A stretch of DNA of 64,000 bases. Origin: Oleiagrimonas sp963817755. GTDB taxonomy: Bacteria; Pseudomonadota; Gammaproteobacteria; Xanthomonadales; Rhodanobacteraceae. Below, in pieces: positions 1-8,512 of this stretch (position 1 is its first letter; the number at the start of each line of letters is the position of its first letter). Both the position numbers and the translations under genes were made by a program. The stretch spans positions 186,001-250,000 of the forward strand of contig CAWFPB010000002.1 of the NCBI GenBank assembly GCA_963817755.1, read 5' to 3'. The notes beneath the pieces were generated by a model that did no database searches, was not told the origin of the DNA, and was given only the letters and a program-made list of their open reading frames with translations.

Positions 1-369
1 GCAGCTTCTTCACGACCCGCGCCCGCAGCACACGCGCCGTTCCTGAAGGAAACGATCGGGATCCTGACGCACGGCGGAACGTTCTATCCGCTGATTCCGG
101 CGGCACACCGCCTTCCCGTCACGTTCGCCGACACGTTTGCCAATGCCAAGGACAATCAGAAGGAATTAGAAATCCAGCTGGCCCAAAAGGGGGAGAACGG
201 CGCGAAGAAGTTTTTTGATGCCGTGCTGGGAAATCTGCCCCCGCGTCCGGCGGGGAAACTGATGGTGCGTATCCGCATCAAGGTCGATGCCAGGAAAAAT
301 CTCACCCTCAGCGCAAACATTCCCGAGACCGGTTACTACAAGGAATTTGGTCCCTTTGCAGTGGAATGA
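1..369 (+). CDS. Hsp70/DnaK-like protein, C-terminal fragment (5' cut by window edge)
   Basis: Frame 1 is open from the window edge to a TGA at 367 and encodes 122 residues. They read like the substrate-binding beta domain of an Hsp70: TIGILTHGGTFYPLIP matches the DnaK stretch beginning SLGIETMGG and ending in PLI, followed by DNQKELEIQL (DnaK EDNQ) and LPPRPAGKLMVRIRIKVDA (DnaK IPPAPRG then a beta strand and DAD). The protein stops right after this domain, so the alpha-helical lid and the EEVD-like tail of a normal DnaK are absent. Hsp70s bind unfolded peptides in this domain under control of an N-terminal ATPase, which would lie upstream of the window. I infer a DnaK-like paralogue, not the housekeeping DnaK. 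The family is fairly sure; the full architecture is unknown. Confidence 0.75.
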   Translation, partial: AASSRPAPAAHAPFLKETIGILTHGGTFYPLIPAAHRLPVTFADTFANAKDNQKELEIQLAQKGENGAKKFFDAVLGNLPPRPAGKLMVRIRIKVDARKNLTLSANIPETGYYKEFGPFAVE

Positions 370-755
370 CCGAGCCGGTTCCGTGCATGCAGCAAACAAG
401 GCAATGTAACAACACACGGTGCTGCGACATTTTTCAGGGAGCCGCCCAGGGGGGCGGTGGGATGGCCGCCAGGGCGCTTCAGATGCTCTCCAAGGGAGAG
501 CACGCGCCGCTGCGTCGGCGCATGGCGTCCATGGCGCAGTGTGGCCCGGGGGTCGGCTTGGGAGCTGGATGCGCGTTCGACGGCGCTTGGGCGGATGTGC
601 CACATGGCTTCGCCGATTGCGTATCGGTAGCCATGGGCGTCGTGCGGGGTGTCGATCCACTCATTCGGAGCGTGTCGCGTTCCAATTCTGCGATGGTTGA
701 CCCTGTCGACTCAATGCATGATACTTGATCGGTCAATGACTACACGTTTACACGT
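370..755. other. Intergenic region, no convincing gene
   Basis: About 390 bases separate the Hsp70-like gene from the MarR gene. The open frames here are short, overlap on both strands and have low-complexity R/P/A-rich translations typical of GC-rich chance frames. The only supported content is the promoter and operator candidate near the right end. Confidence 0.5.
697..736 (+). promoter_or_regulatory. Putative sigma-70 promoter with overlapping palindromic operator for the marR-like gene
   Basis: A -35 TTGACC (697-702) lies 17 bases before a -10 GATACT (720-725). The imperfect palindrome TTGATCGGTCAA (725-736, TTGA and TCAA half-sites) begins on the last base of the -10 box and covers the expected transcription start. 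MarR proteins usually repress their own promoter by binding such a site, so autoregulation is a reasonable inference. There is no Shine-Dalgarno sequence before the ATG at 756, so translation may start from a short, SD-less leader. Confidence 0.5.
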
Positions 756-1178
756 ATGCGCTCCTCGAACCCATCTGCCGACGCCGTGCTGGCCTTTGCC
801 TCGCTTTACGCGCAGTTTCTCAAGCGCATCGAGCGCCCCCTTTCGGGCCACGGCTTGAGCTTTTCCGAATTTCAGGTGCTGCGTGCGCTCCAGGCGGCGC
901 CGGATCACACCTTGCGCCGTCTCGACCTGGCCGAGGCCGTGGGCCTGACCGCCTCGGGCGTGACACGCCTGTTGCAGCCGATGGAAAAGACCGGCCTGGT
1001 CGGCAAGGAGCCGCATCCGCGCGATGCCCGGATGAGCCTGGTCAAGCTGTCCAGTGCCGGGGCCGAGATCTACGACGATGCCTCGACGAGTTTCGCGCAC
1101 GTGGCCGAGACGCTGACCGAGCCACTCTCGGTGAAGCAGTTGGAGACCTTCCAGCAGCTGTTGGCCCTGCTCCGCTAG
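756..1178 (+). CDS. MarR-family transcriptional regulator
   Basis: 140 residues, the normal MarR size. The central winged helix is visible: a recognition region around DLAEAVGLTASGVTRLLQPME followed by the wing GLVGKEPHPRDARMSLVKLSSAG, which has the family's D-x-R signature (PRDAR). The flanking N- and C-terminal helices would form the dimer interface. MarR proteins are dimeric repressors released by small ligands or oxidation; no cysteine is seen that would suggest redox sensing, and the ligand cannot be read. It is followed after 19 bases by a DUF1330 gene, so the two are probably cotranscribed. Confidence 0.88.
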   Translation: MRSSNPSADAVLAFASLYAQFLKRIERPLSGHGLSFSEFQVLRALQAAPDHTLRRLDLAEAVGLTASGVTRLLQPMEKTGLVGKEPHPRDARMSLVKLSSAGAEIYDDASTSFAHVAETLTEPLSVKQLETFQQLLALLR

Positions 1179-1197
1179 GCCGCACGACTCACCAATC

Positions 1198-1653
1198 ATG
1201 GAAACCGACATGCAATCCGTGTATCTCGAGCCGACCCAGGCCGCCGGGGCGGCGCTGTTCTCGCGCCATATCCCGGGCAGCGTGGTCATGCTGAACCTGC
1301 TGCGCTTTCGCGATGTCGCCGACTACGCCGCCTACCCCGAACTTGCGCCCGACGCCCCCGTGTCGGGTCGCCAGGCCTACCAGCGGTACATCGATCACAC
1401 GCTGCCGTTCCTCGAACGCAGTGGCGGCGAGTTGTCATTCCTGGGCGAGGGCGGCGCGTACTTCATCGGCCCCCCGGACGAGCGCTGGGACCTGATGATG
1501 CTGGTCAAGCAGCACTCCCTGCAGGACTTCCTGGCGTTCGCGCAGGATCCCGGGTATCTGGCCGGTATCGGCCACCGCACCGCCGCGCTGGAGGACTCCC
1601 GACTTTTGCCGCTTGTGCCCTGCGACGGCACGCGATGGCCCGAGGCGATCTGA
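1198..1653 (+). CDS. DUF1330 family protein
   Basis: 151 residues. The core VVMLNLLRFRD, a middle segment with a conserved tyrosine (RQAYQRYIDHTLPFLERSG) and LMMLVKQHSLQDFLAFAQDPGY match the small ferredoxin-like-fold DUF1330 family, which has no settled function. No signal peptide, so it is probably cytoplasmic. An internal ATG at 1210 (MQSVYL) is an alternative start; neither start has a clear ribosome site. Its place 19 bases after the MarR gene suggests it is a target of that regulator. Confidence 0.75.
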   Translation: METDMQSVYLEPTQAAGAALFSRHIPGSVVMLNLLRFRDVADYAAYPELAPDAPVSGRQAYQRYIDHTLPFLERSGGELSFLGEGGAYFIGPPDERWDLMMLVKQHSLQDFLAFAQDPGYLAGIGHRTAALEDSRLLPLVPCDGTRWPEAI

Positions 1654-1871
1654 AAGGCGGCGCCACTCCGGGCGTCCGCCGCCGTACCGGTCGTTCGTGG
1701 GGAGAGCAAGCGCCGCACCGTGTCTTGCGCGGCATCCTCGGATACGGCAATGGCGCGTGCTTGCGTTCCATGGAACCTCCTCTTCCGGTCCGGTTCGATG
1801 GCCGGTGGCGATGACCCGCCGGGGACCGGCTCGGGTGGTCACGCTGGTATTCCCATTCCGGTGCGGGTTGA

Positions 1872-3395
1872 ATGATGAAAACGATCAGGAATACATCCAT
1901 GAAAGCCATGGTTGCGTTGTCGGTGGCCTTGATGGCGCTCGGCGCCGCTGCATCCCAGGCACGCGGGCGCGACAGTGTGCGAGCGCACCCGGTGGATGCA
2001 GGCTGCATGCAAACGGCGGGTTCGCTCAAGAACAAGGAGCGGCTGGAAAACGGCATCCGCAACCAGGTCAGGTTCCTGGGCGAGCCGGAGCATCTGGATT
2101 CCATCCGGGACAAGATGGTGCAGTACAAGATCCCGGCGTTGTCCCTGGCGCTGATCGAGCATGGGCACATTGCCTGGACCGAAACCTATCGCAATGCACA
2201 TGTTCCGCGGGCGCAGCACCTCGACTGCACCAGCATCTTCCAGGCCGCGTCGCTGTCCAAGCCCGTCACGTTCCTGGCGGCCGTGCGCATGGCCACGGCG
2301 GGCAGGATCGACCTGGACAGGAATATCCAGCGGTACCTGAAGCACTACACCTTGCCCGGGGGCCGGCAGACGTCGGACCACCCGGTCACCTTGCGCAATC
2401 TGTTCGCCCACACCTCCGGCATCACGCCCGGCGGATACGAAGGGTATCCCCGGGGACGGCCACTGCCGTCACTGACCGACATTCTCAAGGGGGCGCCCGG
2501 CGTGCATTCCCCGGCGATTGCGGTCGTGAACACACCCGGCAGGACGCTGGCCTATTCCGGGGGCGGGTACACCCTGGCGGCGCTGGCGCTCGAGGATATC
2601 TTCGACGACACGTTCGCGAACATCATGAACAAGTGGGTGCTCGGCCCGGTGGGGATGACGCATTCGGACTTCACGCAACCACTGCCGGCATCGAAGCGCA
2701 AGCATGCAGCCAGGGGGTATACCCGGGATGGAAAGATGCTGGCCGGCGGCTGGCACAACTACCCGGAACAGTCGGCAGCGGGTCTGTGGAGCAATGCATC
2801 CGACCTGGCCAGGTTCCTCGTGGAGATCTACAAGGGATACCAGGGCCAGAGCAGCGTGTTTTCGCCGTCGGCCATCAAGGCATTCCTCCGTCAGGAGCGG
2901 AACAGGAGCGCCTACGGTTTCATTGTCGACCGATCCCATGACAGCGTCTCGATCACCCATTACGGCGGCAATGCCGGCTACCGCACCGGCATGACCATCA
3001 ACCTGACCACGGGCAACGGCCTGGTCTACCTGACCGATTCCGACAACGGCGGGGCGTTGGGCAACGAGCTCCTGCTGTCTGCGTCGAGCGTGTATGGCTG
3101 GAGACACTTCAGGCAAACAGATGTGCATCGCAGGCCGGTGAAGGCAGGCGTGTTGAAAGGTCTGGCCGGCACGTACCGATGGAATGGAACAATCGATCTC
3201 CCCGTCCGCTTCGATGAGAAAACCAACCAGCTGTCGCTCCACTTCCCCAACGGCGATGCATACGCCCTGGTGCCTGTTGCGGGCGACGACCTGGATTTCA
3301 TCGACCCCAACACCGGGGTCAGGGTGAACTTCCTGAAGCAGAGCGGATTTCGATCGTTCCGCCTGTATGGGCACGTGGCGGTCAAGCTGGAATAA
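1872..3395 (+). CDS. Exported serine hydrolase of the class C beta-lactamase / PBP4* family
   Basis: 507 residues with an N-terminal signal peptide (hydrophobic about residues 11-28, ending GAAASQA). The beta-lactamase fold motifs are present: SLSK (S127 nucleophile, K130), AYSGGGY as the Y-S-x motif near residue 232, and HYGGN as the H-x-G motif near 360. A C-terminal extension of about 100 residues follows. Family members act in the periplasm as D-alanyl peptidases, esterases or beta-lactamases; the substrate cannot be told. The Y-S-G in place of the usual Y-S/A-N is a difference from classical class C enzymes and argues for esterase or peptidase activity. It stands alone and converges on the glycosyltransferase gene, 12 bases away. 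Confidence 0.85.
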   Translation: MMKTIRNTSMKAMVALSVALMALGAAASQARGRDSVRAHPVDAGCMQTAGSLKNKERLENGIRNQVRFLGEPEHLDSIRDKMVQYKIPALSLALIEHGHIAWTETYRNAHVPRAQHLDCTSIFQAASLSKPVTFLAAVRMATAGRIDLDRNIQRYLKHYTLPGGRQTSDHPVTLRNLFAHTSGITPGGYEGYPRGRPLPSLTDILKGAPGVHSPAIAVVNTPGRTLAYSGGGYTLAALALEDIFDDTFANIMNKWVLGPVGMTHSDFTQPLPASKRKHAARGYTRDGKMLAGGWHNYPEQSAAGLWSNASDLARFLVEIYKGYQGQSSVFSPSAIKAFLRQERNRSAYGFIVDRSHDSVSITHYGGNAGYRTGMTINLTTGNGLVYLTDSDNGGALGNELLLSASSVYGWRHFRQTDVHRRPVKAGVLKGLAGTYRWNGTIDLPVRFDEKTNQLSLHFPNGDAYALVPVAGDDLDFIDPNTGVRVNFLKQSGFRSFRLYGHVAVKLE

Positions 3396-3407
3396 CGGGG
3401 CAGGGGG

Positions 3408-4715
3408 TCAGGGCTCGTGCGTCCTGCGCAGCCGTTCGAGGATCCGTCGCGCACCCGCTTCGGCGCCATCTTCCCGTGACACCGCCTCGCCGACCTCGGC
3501 GGCGCGGCGTGTCATGGCGGCATCGCCGAGCAGGGCGTCGAGCGTGGCGGCGGCCCGGTCGGCGCGATAGGTACGGCGAACCAGCGCGCGGCCCACGCCC
3601 AGGCGTTCCACGCGCGCGGCGTTGTCGGGCTGGTCGACCAGGTGCGGGACCACCAGTTGCGGGCGGCCACTGCGCAGGGCCTGGGCGGTGGTGCCGATGC
3701 CGCCGTGGTGGATGATGGCGCGAGCCTCGGGGAACAGTCGGGCGTACGGGGCGTAGCCGGTGATGTGCACCGGGTCCGTAGCCTGGGGTGCCCAGCGCGT
3801 GGCGCGCTCTTCGTCGAGCACGAACACCGCGCGGATCCCGAGCATGCGGACCGCGTCCAGGCTTTCGCGCACGAAGTCCTCCGCGTCGTGCACCGCGGAC
3901 GTGCCCTGGGTGAACACCAGCGGCGGCGGGCCCGCTTGCAGGAAACGCGTGGTGGCGGCATCGAGCGTGGCGCGGACCCCGGCCTCCCGGTCGTGGAAGG
4001 CGAAACCGACGATGTCGGTGTGCGGCGGGTGGTCCGGCTGCGGGGCAGCGAACAGCGGCGAGAACAGCGCCAGCACGCCGTCGTCCGAGAATGCGCCTTC
4101 GAACAGCGGATGGGCAGGGGACGGTGGCAGGCCCAGCGCGCGCCGCAGGTCGTCGACGGGACGCGCCCAGCGCCGGCCCAGGCGCTGGCCCAGGCCGATG
4201 AACGCCCGCGTCAGGGCGGGGCCGCGCCGGTACACCCAGCGCGACAGGCCCTGGGCGTTGGCCACGATCGGCGGGTCGTGGATCGACCACAGCACCATGG
4301 GCTGCAGCGCGACGGAGAAATCCGGAAGGCCGCGCTGCTCGGCTGCCAGCTTGGCGCCGTAGGCCACCGAATGGGTGACCAGCGCATCGGCATCGGTGCT
4401 GGCCGCCATGATGTCCTCGTAGGCCTCGCGCAGTGCCGGCATCACGATGTGGGTCAGCAGGAACTGCGGCTGGCGATCGATGCGCCGGGTCAGCGCGTGC
4501 TCGTCCATGCCCAGCCGATCCATGACGGCCTGCATGTCCGGCCGCATCGGTGCGAAGGCCAGGCCCTCGGTCTCGATCTTGTCGCGGTAGTCGGGCGCGG
4601 CCGCCAGGGTGACGCGCGCGCCGTGGCGCTGCAGGGCGAGAGCCAGCGCCATGAACGGATGCAGGTCGCCGTGGGTGCCGAAGGTGGCCAGGACGATGTG
4701 CGGTGTCTGGTGCAT
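3408..4715 (-). CDS. UGT-like glycosyltransferase (GT1 family)
   Basis: 435 residues, GT-B fold. The N-terminus IVLATFGTHGDLHPFMALALAL is the typical acceptor-domain start of macrolide/sterol-type glycosyltransferases. The C-terminal donor-binding signature is clear: HHGGIGTT (336-343), GRPQLVVPH and DQPDNA (361-366). Such enzymes transfer sugar from an NDP-sugar to a small hydrophobic acceptor such as a lipid, sterol or antibiotic; the acceptor here is unknown. Its start lies 13 bases after the DUF1801 remnant on the same strand, so they may share a transcript. Cytoplasmic, with no signal peptide. Confidence 0.88.
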   Translation of the reverse strand: MHQTPHIVLATFGTHGDLHPFMALALALQRHGARVTLAAAPDYRDKIETEGLAFAPMRPDMQAVMDRLGMDEHALTRRIDRQPQFLLTHIVMPALREAYEDIMAASTDADALVTHSVAYGAKLAAEQRGLPDFSVALQPMVLWSIHDPPIVANAQGLSRWVYRRGPALTRAFIGLGQRLGRRWARPVDDLRRALGLPPSPAHPLFEGAFSDDGVLALFSPLFAAPQPDHPPHTDIVGFAFHDREAGVRATLDAATTRFLQAGPPPLVFTQGTSAVHDAEDFVRESLDAVRMLGIRAVFVLDEERATRWAPQATDPVHITGYAPYARLFPEARAIIHHGGIGTTAQALRSGRPQLVVPHLVDQPDNAARVERLGVGRALVRRTYRADRAAATLDALLGDAAMTRRAAEVGEAVSREDGAEAGARRILERLRRTHEP

Positions 4716-4728
4716 GGCGGATGCGGAC

Positions 4729-4926
4729 TCAGGCGAGGGGCGGCCGGGATGTTCCGCGCATCGCGTCCGACGGCTGTCGCCAATTCACCTGCGCGACGAC
4801 ATCGGGATCGGCTTCGCGGATCAAGGTACGCGCGCGGTCGGGCATGGCGCCCGGCCAGTTGCCCAGGGACCGGACCCACGCATCGATCTCCTCGGAGGGC
4901 GACCCGTCTTCGTGGTGATCGTTCAT
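4729..4926 (-). pseudogene. DUF1801 remnant (N-terminal half only)
   Basis: 65 codons beginning MNDHHEDG at 4926, preceded by GGAAAG at a suitable distance. The sequence IDAWVRSLGNW, RARTLIREADPDVV and VNWRQPSD is the N-terminal half of DUF1801 proteins (normally 110-130 residues, with a KW-x-x-P motif). After this the frame diverges (ending SRPPLA) and stops, just before the glycosyltransferase start. The second half of the domain is not found in another frame, so this looks like a truncated remnant and not a simple frameshift. It could still be translated as a short protein. Confidence 0.5.
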
Positions 4927-5309
4927 GTTTATATTCTTTCCATGGCGCCACGGACAGGGGCGGAGGGACTGTGCAAGGCTGGGGGCGCGATTGGGCAGTG
5001 CCGGTATCGATTCTGCTGCATCGGTGGCGGGGAATGTTTCGGTCCGGGGCATGGTACGGCCGTGTGGCATTACCTGTCGCAAGACCGGCTGGCGATTCGC
5101 GGGTACATTGATGGTCCTTCCTGCATCGGGCCTGCTGCGGGGAAGTTCCTGATCGCGAGGGTGCTCGCATGCGAAGCGGGGCAGGGCGCAGCGGAGGGTC
5201 CATTCAAGGTAGATTGGCGTGAACGTCCTGCGTCGAGGATGCCGGAGGCGTGAGTGCTCGGCGTGCATGGCCTGATGCAGGTATCCAGATTCCGAGGAGG
5301 AAACCGTCG
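4927..5309. other. Divergent intergenic region
   Basis: 383 bases between the leftward DUF1801 remnant and the rightward methyltransferase. Open frames here are unsupported by family similarity. It must carry the promoters of both flanking units, but I could not identify convincing -35/-10 pairs. Confidence 0.4.
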
Positions 5310-6110
5310 ATGTCCGAGATCCATCCCGAGTTCGGCAAGCTCATGACCGCCGAGGAATACGCGAAGGAGTGGCAGGAAAACTCCAGCCAGTTTGAGCGGC
5401 TCGGATATTACGCCATGCCGCTCCAGCGCCTGGGTCGGCCCGGGACGGTCATGGAGATCGGGTGCGGGTCCGGGCGCAGCACGCTGGCGCTGGCCAGGAA
5501 GGGGCATACCGTGGTCGCGGTGGAAATCAACGAGACGGCTGCGCAGAGCGCCCGGGAGTATCTCTCCGGGAACGGGATCGAGACGGAATTGACGCGTACG
5601 TTCCCGACCGGCGAGCAGGATCCGGCAAGCCTGCCCGCGGTCACCATCGTGGTGGGGGATGCCAACGCAGCCGGCGAACTGACGAACCAGGGCGGCATGC
5701 AGTACGACGCGGTCCTGTGCTGGTTCGTGGGCGCGCAACTGGACGTGATCGCGGATTTCCACGGCAAGCCGACCACCGAACTGACCAGCGAGGATGTCCG
5801 CCACTACCGCCTGGCGATGCAGGGGCGTTGCTACGACATCGGCCGGCGGGTGCTGCGCCGGGGCGGCATCGTCCAGGTCGTCGACCGGATGCGGCTGGTG
5901 TCCTGGCAGGACAAGGATGCGGCACGCGAGAACCTGGCAGGCATGCAGGCGGACATCGCGGGCCCCGGCTACGCGTTGTCCAAGGCCACGACCTTCCTGG
6001 CGAAGATTTCCGGTGTCTTCGAAGGGTCGGGAATCCAGTACCTCAAGGACAGTCCGGAAGCCCAGGTGCGTGTCGTGACTTCGGTCATCGCCACCCTGAG
6101 CTCTTGTTGA
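5310..6110 (+). CDS. Class I SAM-dependent methyltransferase
   Basis: 266 residues. The start MSEIHPEF was chosen because GAGGAGG (5294-5300) lies 9 bases upstream. Motif I is clear, VMEIGCGSGRSTLAL (about 47-61), followed by an acidic strand end VVAVEINE. The later DAVLCWFVGAQ strand and RRGGIVQVVDRM fit the Rossmann methyltransferase order. The substrate is unknown. The next gene starts 17 bases downstream on the same strand and encodes an exported protein, so cotranscription is likely but a functional link is not obvious. Confidence 0.82.
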   Translation: MSEIHPEFGKLMTAEEYAKEWQENSSQFERLGYYAMPLQRLGRPGTVMEIGCGSGRSTLALARKGHTVVAVEINETAAQSAREYLSGNGIETELTRTFPTGEQDPASLPAVTIVVGDANAAGELTNQGGMQYDAVLCWFVGAQLDVIADFHGKPTTELTSEDVRHYRLAMQGRCYDIGRRVLRRGGIVQVVDRMRLVSWQDKDAARENLAGMQADIAGPGYALSKATTFLAKISGVFEGSGIQYLKDSPEAQVRVVTSVIATLSSC

Positions 6111-6127
6111 AGGAAGGGGGCAGAGAC

Positions 6128-6700
6128 ATGTTCGTAACAAGAGAAAAGGGGGTGCTCCATGTCCGGGAAATCGACATGAAGGGACGCGTATCGCTGATGT
6201 GTTTGGTTCTTTCTCTTGCCGTATCCAGTGCAAGTGCCGCAGTGGCGGCGCAGCCTGCGCGGAAGGCTGAGGGGAACGCGTCCTTGTATGCGACGGTGTC
6301 GAAGCTCGATGCCGGCCTGTTCGATTCCTTCAATCACTGCAGCTCGCCGCGGGAGCTGAAGAAGCATGCCAGTTACCTGGCCCCGAACCTGGAGTTCTAT
6401 CACGACAAGGGCGGTGTGACCTGGACGCGTCGCGACTACATGGCCAGGACCAAGAAGAATGTCTGCGGCGTGTTTCGCCGCGTGCTCATCCCGGGCAGTC
6501 TGGAAGTCTTCCCCATCCATGGATACGGCGCGATCGAACAGGGCCGGCACAAGTTCTGCAACCTCAAGGGCGGGAAGTGCTTTGGCGAGGCGCAGTTCCT
6601 GATTGTGTGGCACCACCTGCCGAACAAATGGGTCGCGACCCGCATCTTCAGTTACGGGCACCGTGCCATGAAGCCGGACGGGGCCATGCGTGGGCGCTGA
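6128..6700 (+). CDS. Exported NTF2-like (DUF4440/SnoaL-like) protein
   Basis: 190 residues. AGGAAGGGGG precedes the ATG at 6128; an internal ATG at 6176 (MKGRVSLM) would give a cleaner signal peptide (hydrophobic CLVLSLAV, ending ASAAVAA), so the true start is uncertain. The mature part (LDAGLFDSFNHC, LAPNLEFYHDKGG, TRRDYMARTK, HHLPNKWVATRIFSYGH) has the helix-sheet pattern of the NTF2-like cone fold. Such periplasmic proteins bind small ligands or act as accessory proteins; no catalytic residues can be assigned. It follows the methyltransferase closely. Confidence 0.7.
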   Translation: MFVTREKGVLHVREIDMKGRVSLMCLVLSLAVSSASAAVAAQPARKAEGNASLYATVSKLDAGLFDSFNHCSSPRELKKHASYLAPNLEFYHDKGGVTWTRRDYMARTKKNVCGVFRRVLIPGSLEVFPIHGYGAIEQGRHKFCNLKGGKCFGEAQFLIVWHHLPNKWVATRIFSYGHRAMKPDGAMRGR

Positions 6701-6832
6701 GGCAAGAAGCGGTCGGGTTCATGCAAGGTCGGAAATAGGGACGGGACCGATGGGTTGCAGGCCCGGGCACCTGCCCGGAGCAGGCCGGCGTTTGCATGCA
6801 GGCATGCGACCGGCCCCGATGAAACAGAGGAC

Positions 6833-7789
6833 ATGCATGTGAAGCGAACCGTCGTGGCGTGGTGCCTGTTGGCCGCCATCTTCTGCATCCAGGCCCGTGC
6901 GCACGCCGCGGTCTGGCAGCCGTCACCCGGGCATGCGCAGGTGCCCATCTGGCCCGGTGCGGCGCCGGGCGCCCGATCGCTGCCCGGTCCGGAGAAGGTG
7001 ACGGTGGTGAAGGACCATCCGGTGGCCGGCAAGCCCTGGCTCGCCGTGAGCAACGTGTCGCGACCGACCCTGACCGTCTATCCACCAAAGGGGAAGAACA
7101 CCGGCGCGGCGGTGGTGGTGTTTCCAGGCGGCGGTTTCCAGGTGCTGGCCATCGACCTGGAAGGCACCGAGGTGTGCCACTGGCTGACCTCGATCGGGGT
7201 CACCTGCGTGTTGTTGAAATACCGCGTGCCCGGCGCGCCGTACAACTGGACGTGCAAGTGCTACGACCACGGGGTGCTGGCCACCTCGACGCCGTCGCTG
7301 CAGGACGCCCAGCGCACCCTGCGCCTGGTCCGCTACCACGCCGCGAAGTGGCACATCGATCCGCACAAGGTCGGCGTGATCGGCTTCTCCGCGGGCGGAT
7401 TCCTGGTGGCCGAGACCAGCGCGGACTTCGACCAGACCCTGTACAAGCCGGTGGACGCCGCGGACCGGGAGAGCGACCGCCCCGATTTCGCCATCGCCAT
7501 CTACCCGGGGCACATCACCCTGGGGCACGGACTGAACAAGCGCCTGCACTTCACCCGGCACACCCCGCCCACCTTCGTGCTGCAGGCCGAGGACGCGAAG
7601 ATGGATTCGGTGCGCCAGTCGCTGGTGTACTACACCGCCCTGGCAAAAGCCGGCGTGCCGGCGGAGCTGCATATCTACGCCCGGGGCGGGCACGCCTTCG
7701 GATTGCGCCCGACGAAACAGCCGATCACGCACTGGCCGAAACTGGTCGACGCGTGGCTGCACACCATCGGTGTCATCGGGGGCTCATGA
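6833..7789 (+). CDS. Exported alpha/beta hydrolase (acetyl-xylan-esterase / BD-FAE-like)
   Basis: 318 residues. The start at 6833 was chosen for AGAGG just upstream and the signal peptide it gives (MHVKRTVVAW...IQARAHA). Typical esterase elements follow in order: VVFPGGGF (oxyanion loop), the nucleophile elbow VIGFSAGGF, an acidic residue in QAEDAKMD and the catalytic histidine in GGHAFG. Relatives remove acetyl or feruloyl groups from plant polysaccharides in the periplasm or outside the cell, so a carbohydrate esterase role is likely but not proven. It stands alone, with convergent nnrU-like and dinG transcription downstream. Confidence 0.85.
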   Translation: MHVKRTVVAWCLLAAIFCIQARAHAAVWQPSPGHAQVPIWPGAAPGARSLPGPEKVTVVKDHPVAGKPWLAVSNVSRPTLTVYPPKGKNTGAAVVVFPGGGFQVLAIDLEGTEVCHWLTSIGVTCVLLKYRVPGAPYNWTCKCYDHGVLATSTPSLQDAQRTLRLVRYHAAKWHIDPHKVGVIGFSAGGFLVAETSADFDQTLYKPVDAADRESDRPDFAIAIYPGHITLGHGLNKRLHFTRHTPPTFVLQAEDAKMDSVRQSLVYYTALAKAGVPAELHIYARGGHAFGLRPTKQPITHWPKLVDAWLHTIGVIGGS

Positions 7790-7845
7790 CACCGGTGAGT
7801 CGGTGATGCCCGGCACGTGAGCCGCGCCGGGCGGCCGAGCAAGGA

Positions 7846-8433
7846 TCAGTGCAGCGGGTCGACCCCGAACAGCTTCAGGTGCAGCCAGAAGGCGAACAGC
7901 GCCCAGAGGCCCACGCCCACGATCACCGCGATCACGTCCCCGCGCACGGTGCCGGCCGGGTAGGTGGTGCCGGCCTTGCGGTCGCGCTTGCGCGCGGCGG
8001 CGTAGGCCACGATGGCCCAGACCAGGAACACGCCGAACAGCAGCACGTCGCGCAGGAAGCCGATGGCCAGCAGGTGGCCAAAGGCCCACAGTTTCACGCC
8101 CAGCACCATCGGGTGGCCGAACTTGGCCTTGAAGTGGTTTTTGGGCACGTAGGCGGCCGCCACGAAGATCAGCGCGATCAGCACGAACAGGCTGTTGAGG
8201 TGGCGCAGCATGGCCGGCGGCGCGTACAGCAGGTGCGGGTGCATGCGCGCCTGGCCGAAGCCCCACACGATCAGCACGAAGCTGGCCAGCGACAGCAGGC
8301 CGATGACGGCCTTCCAGGGGAACGGGCCGATGCGCCGGATCACGCTCGAACGCCAGTCGTCGGCGACGATGCGCACGCTGTGGGTGAGAACGAACAGGAC
8401 CAGACCGAGGATCAGCAACTGCATGGCGGGCAT
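7846..8433 (-). CDS. NnrU-family integral membrane protein
   Basis: 195 residues with about five hydrophobic segments, starting MQLLILGLVLFVLTHSVRI. The motifs THSVRI, YVPKNHFKAKFGHPMVLGVKLWAFGHLLA and the R-D-x-L-L-F-G segment are characteristic of NnrU/isoprenylcysteine-methyltransferase-like membrane proteins. NnrU was named for its link to nitrite and nitric oxide reductase genes in denitrifiers, but no denitrification gene is nearby, so the role here is open. ATGs at 8433 and 8424 are both possible starts. Confidence 0.8.
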   Translation of the reverse strand: MPAMQLLILGLVLFVLTHSVRIVADDWRSSVIRRIGPFPWKAVIGLLSLASFVLIVWGFGQARMHPHLLYAPPAMLRHLNSLFVLIALIFVAAAYVPKNHFKAKFGHPMVLGVKLWAFGHLLAIGFLRDVLLFGVFLVWAIVAYAAARKRDRKAGTTYPAGTVRGDVIAVIVGVGLWALFAFWLHLKLFGVDPLH

Positions 8434-8512
8434 TCCTTGATGGAGGCCGGTCGAGTATAGGACAGGCTACAGGATCGCAGGTCCGGGAGGTCGACAGGGC
8501 ATCATCTCTCTT

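Noticed and set aside
366..728. Short plus- and minus-strand frames between the Hsp70-like and MarR genes
   Set aside because: They overlap each other on both strands, lack ribosome sites and have biased translations without any family.
1613..2941. 442-residue plus frame over the serine hydrolase
   Set aside because: It overlaps most of the serine hydrolase in another frame and shows no family; the hydrolase frame has a signal peptide and the three active-site motifs.
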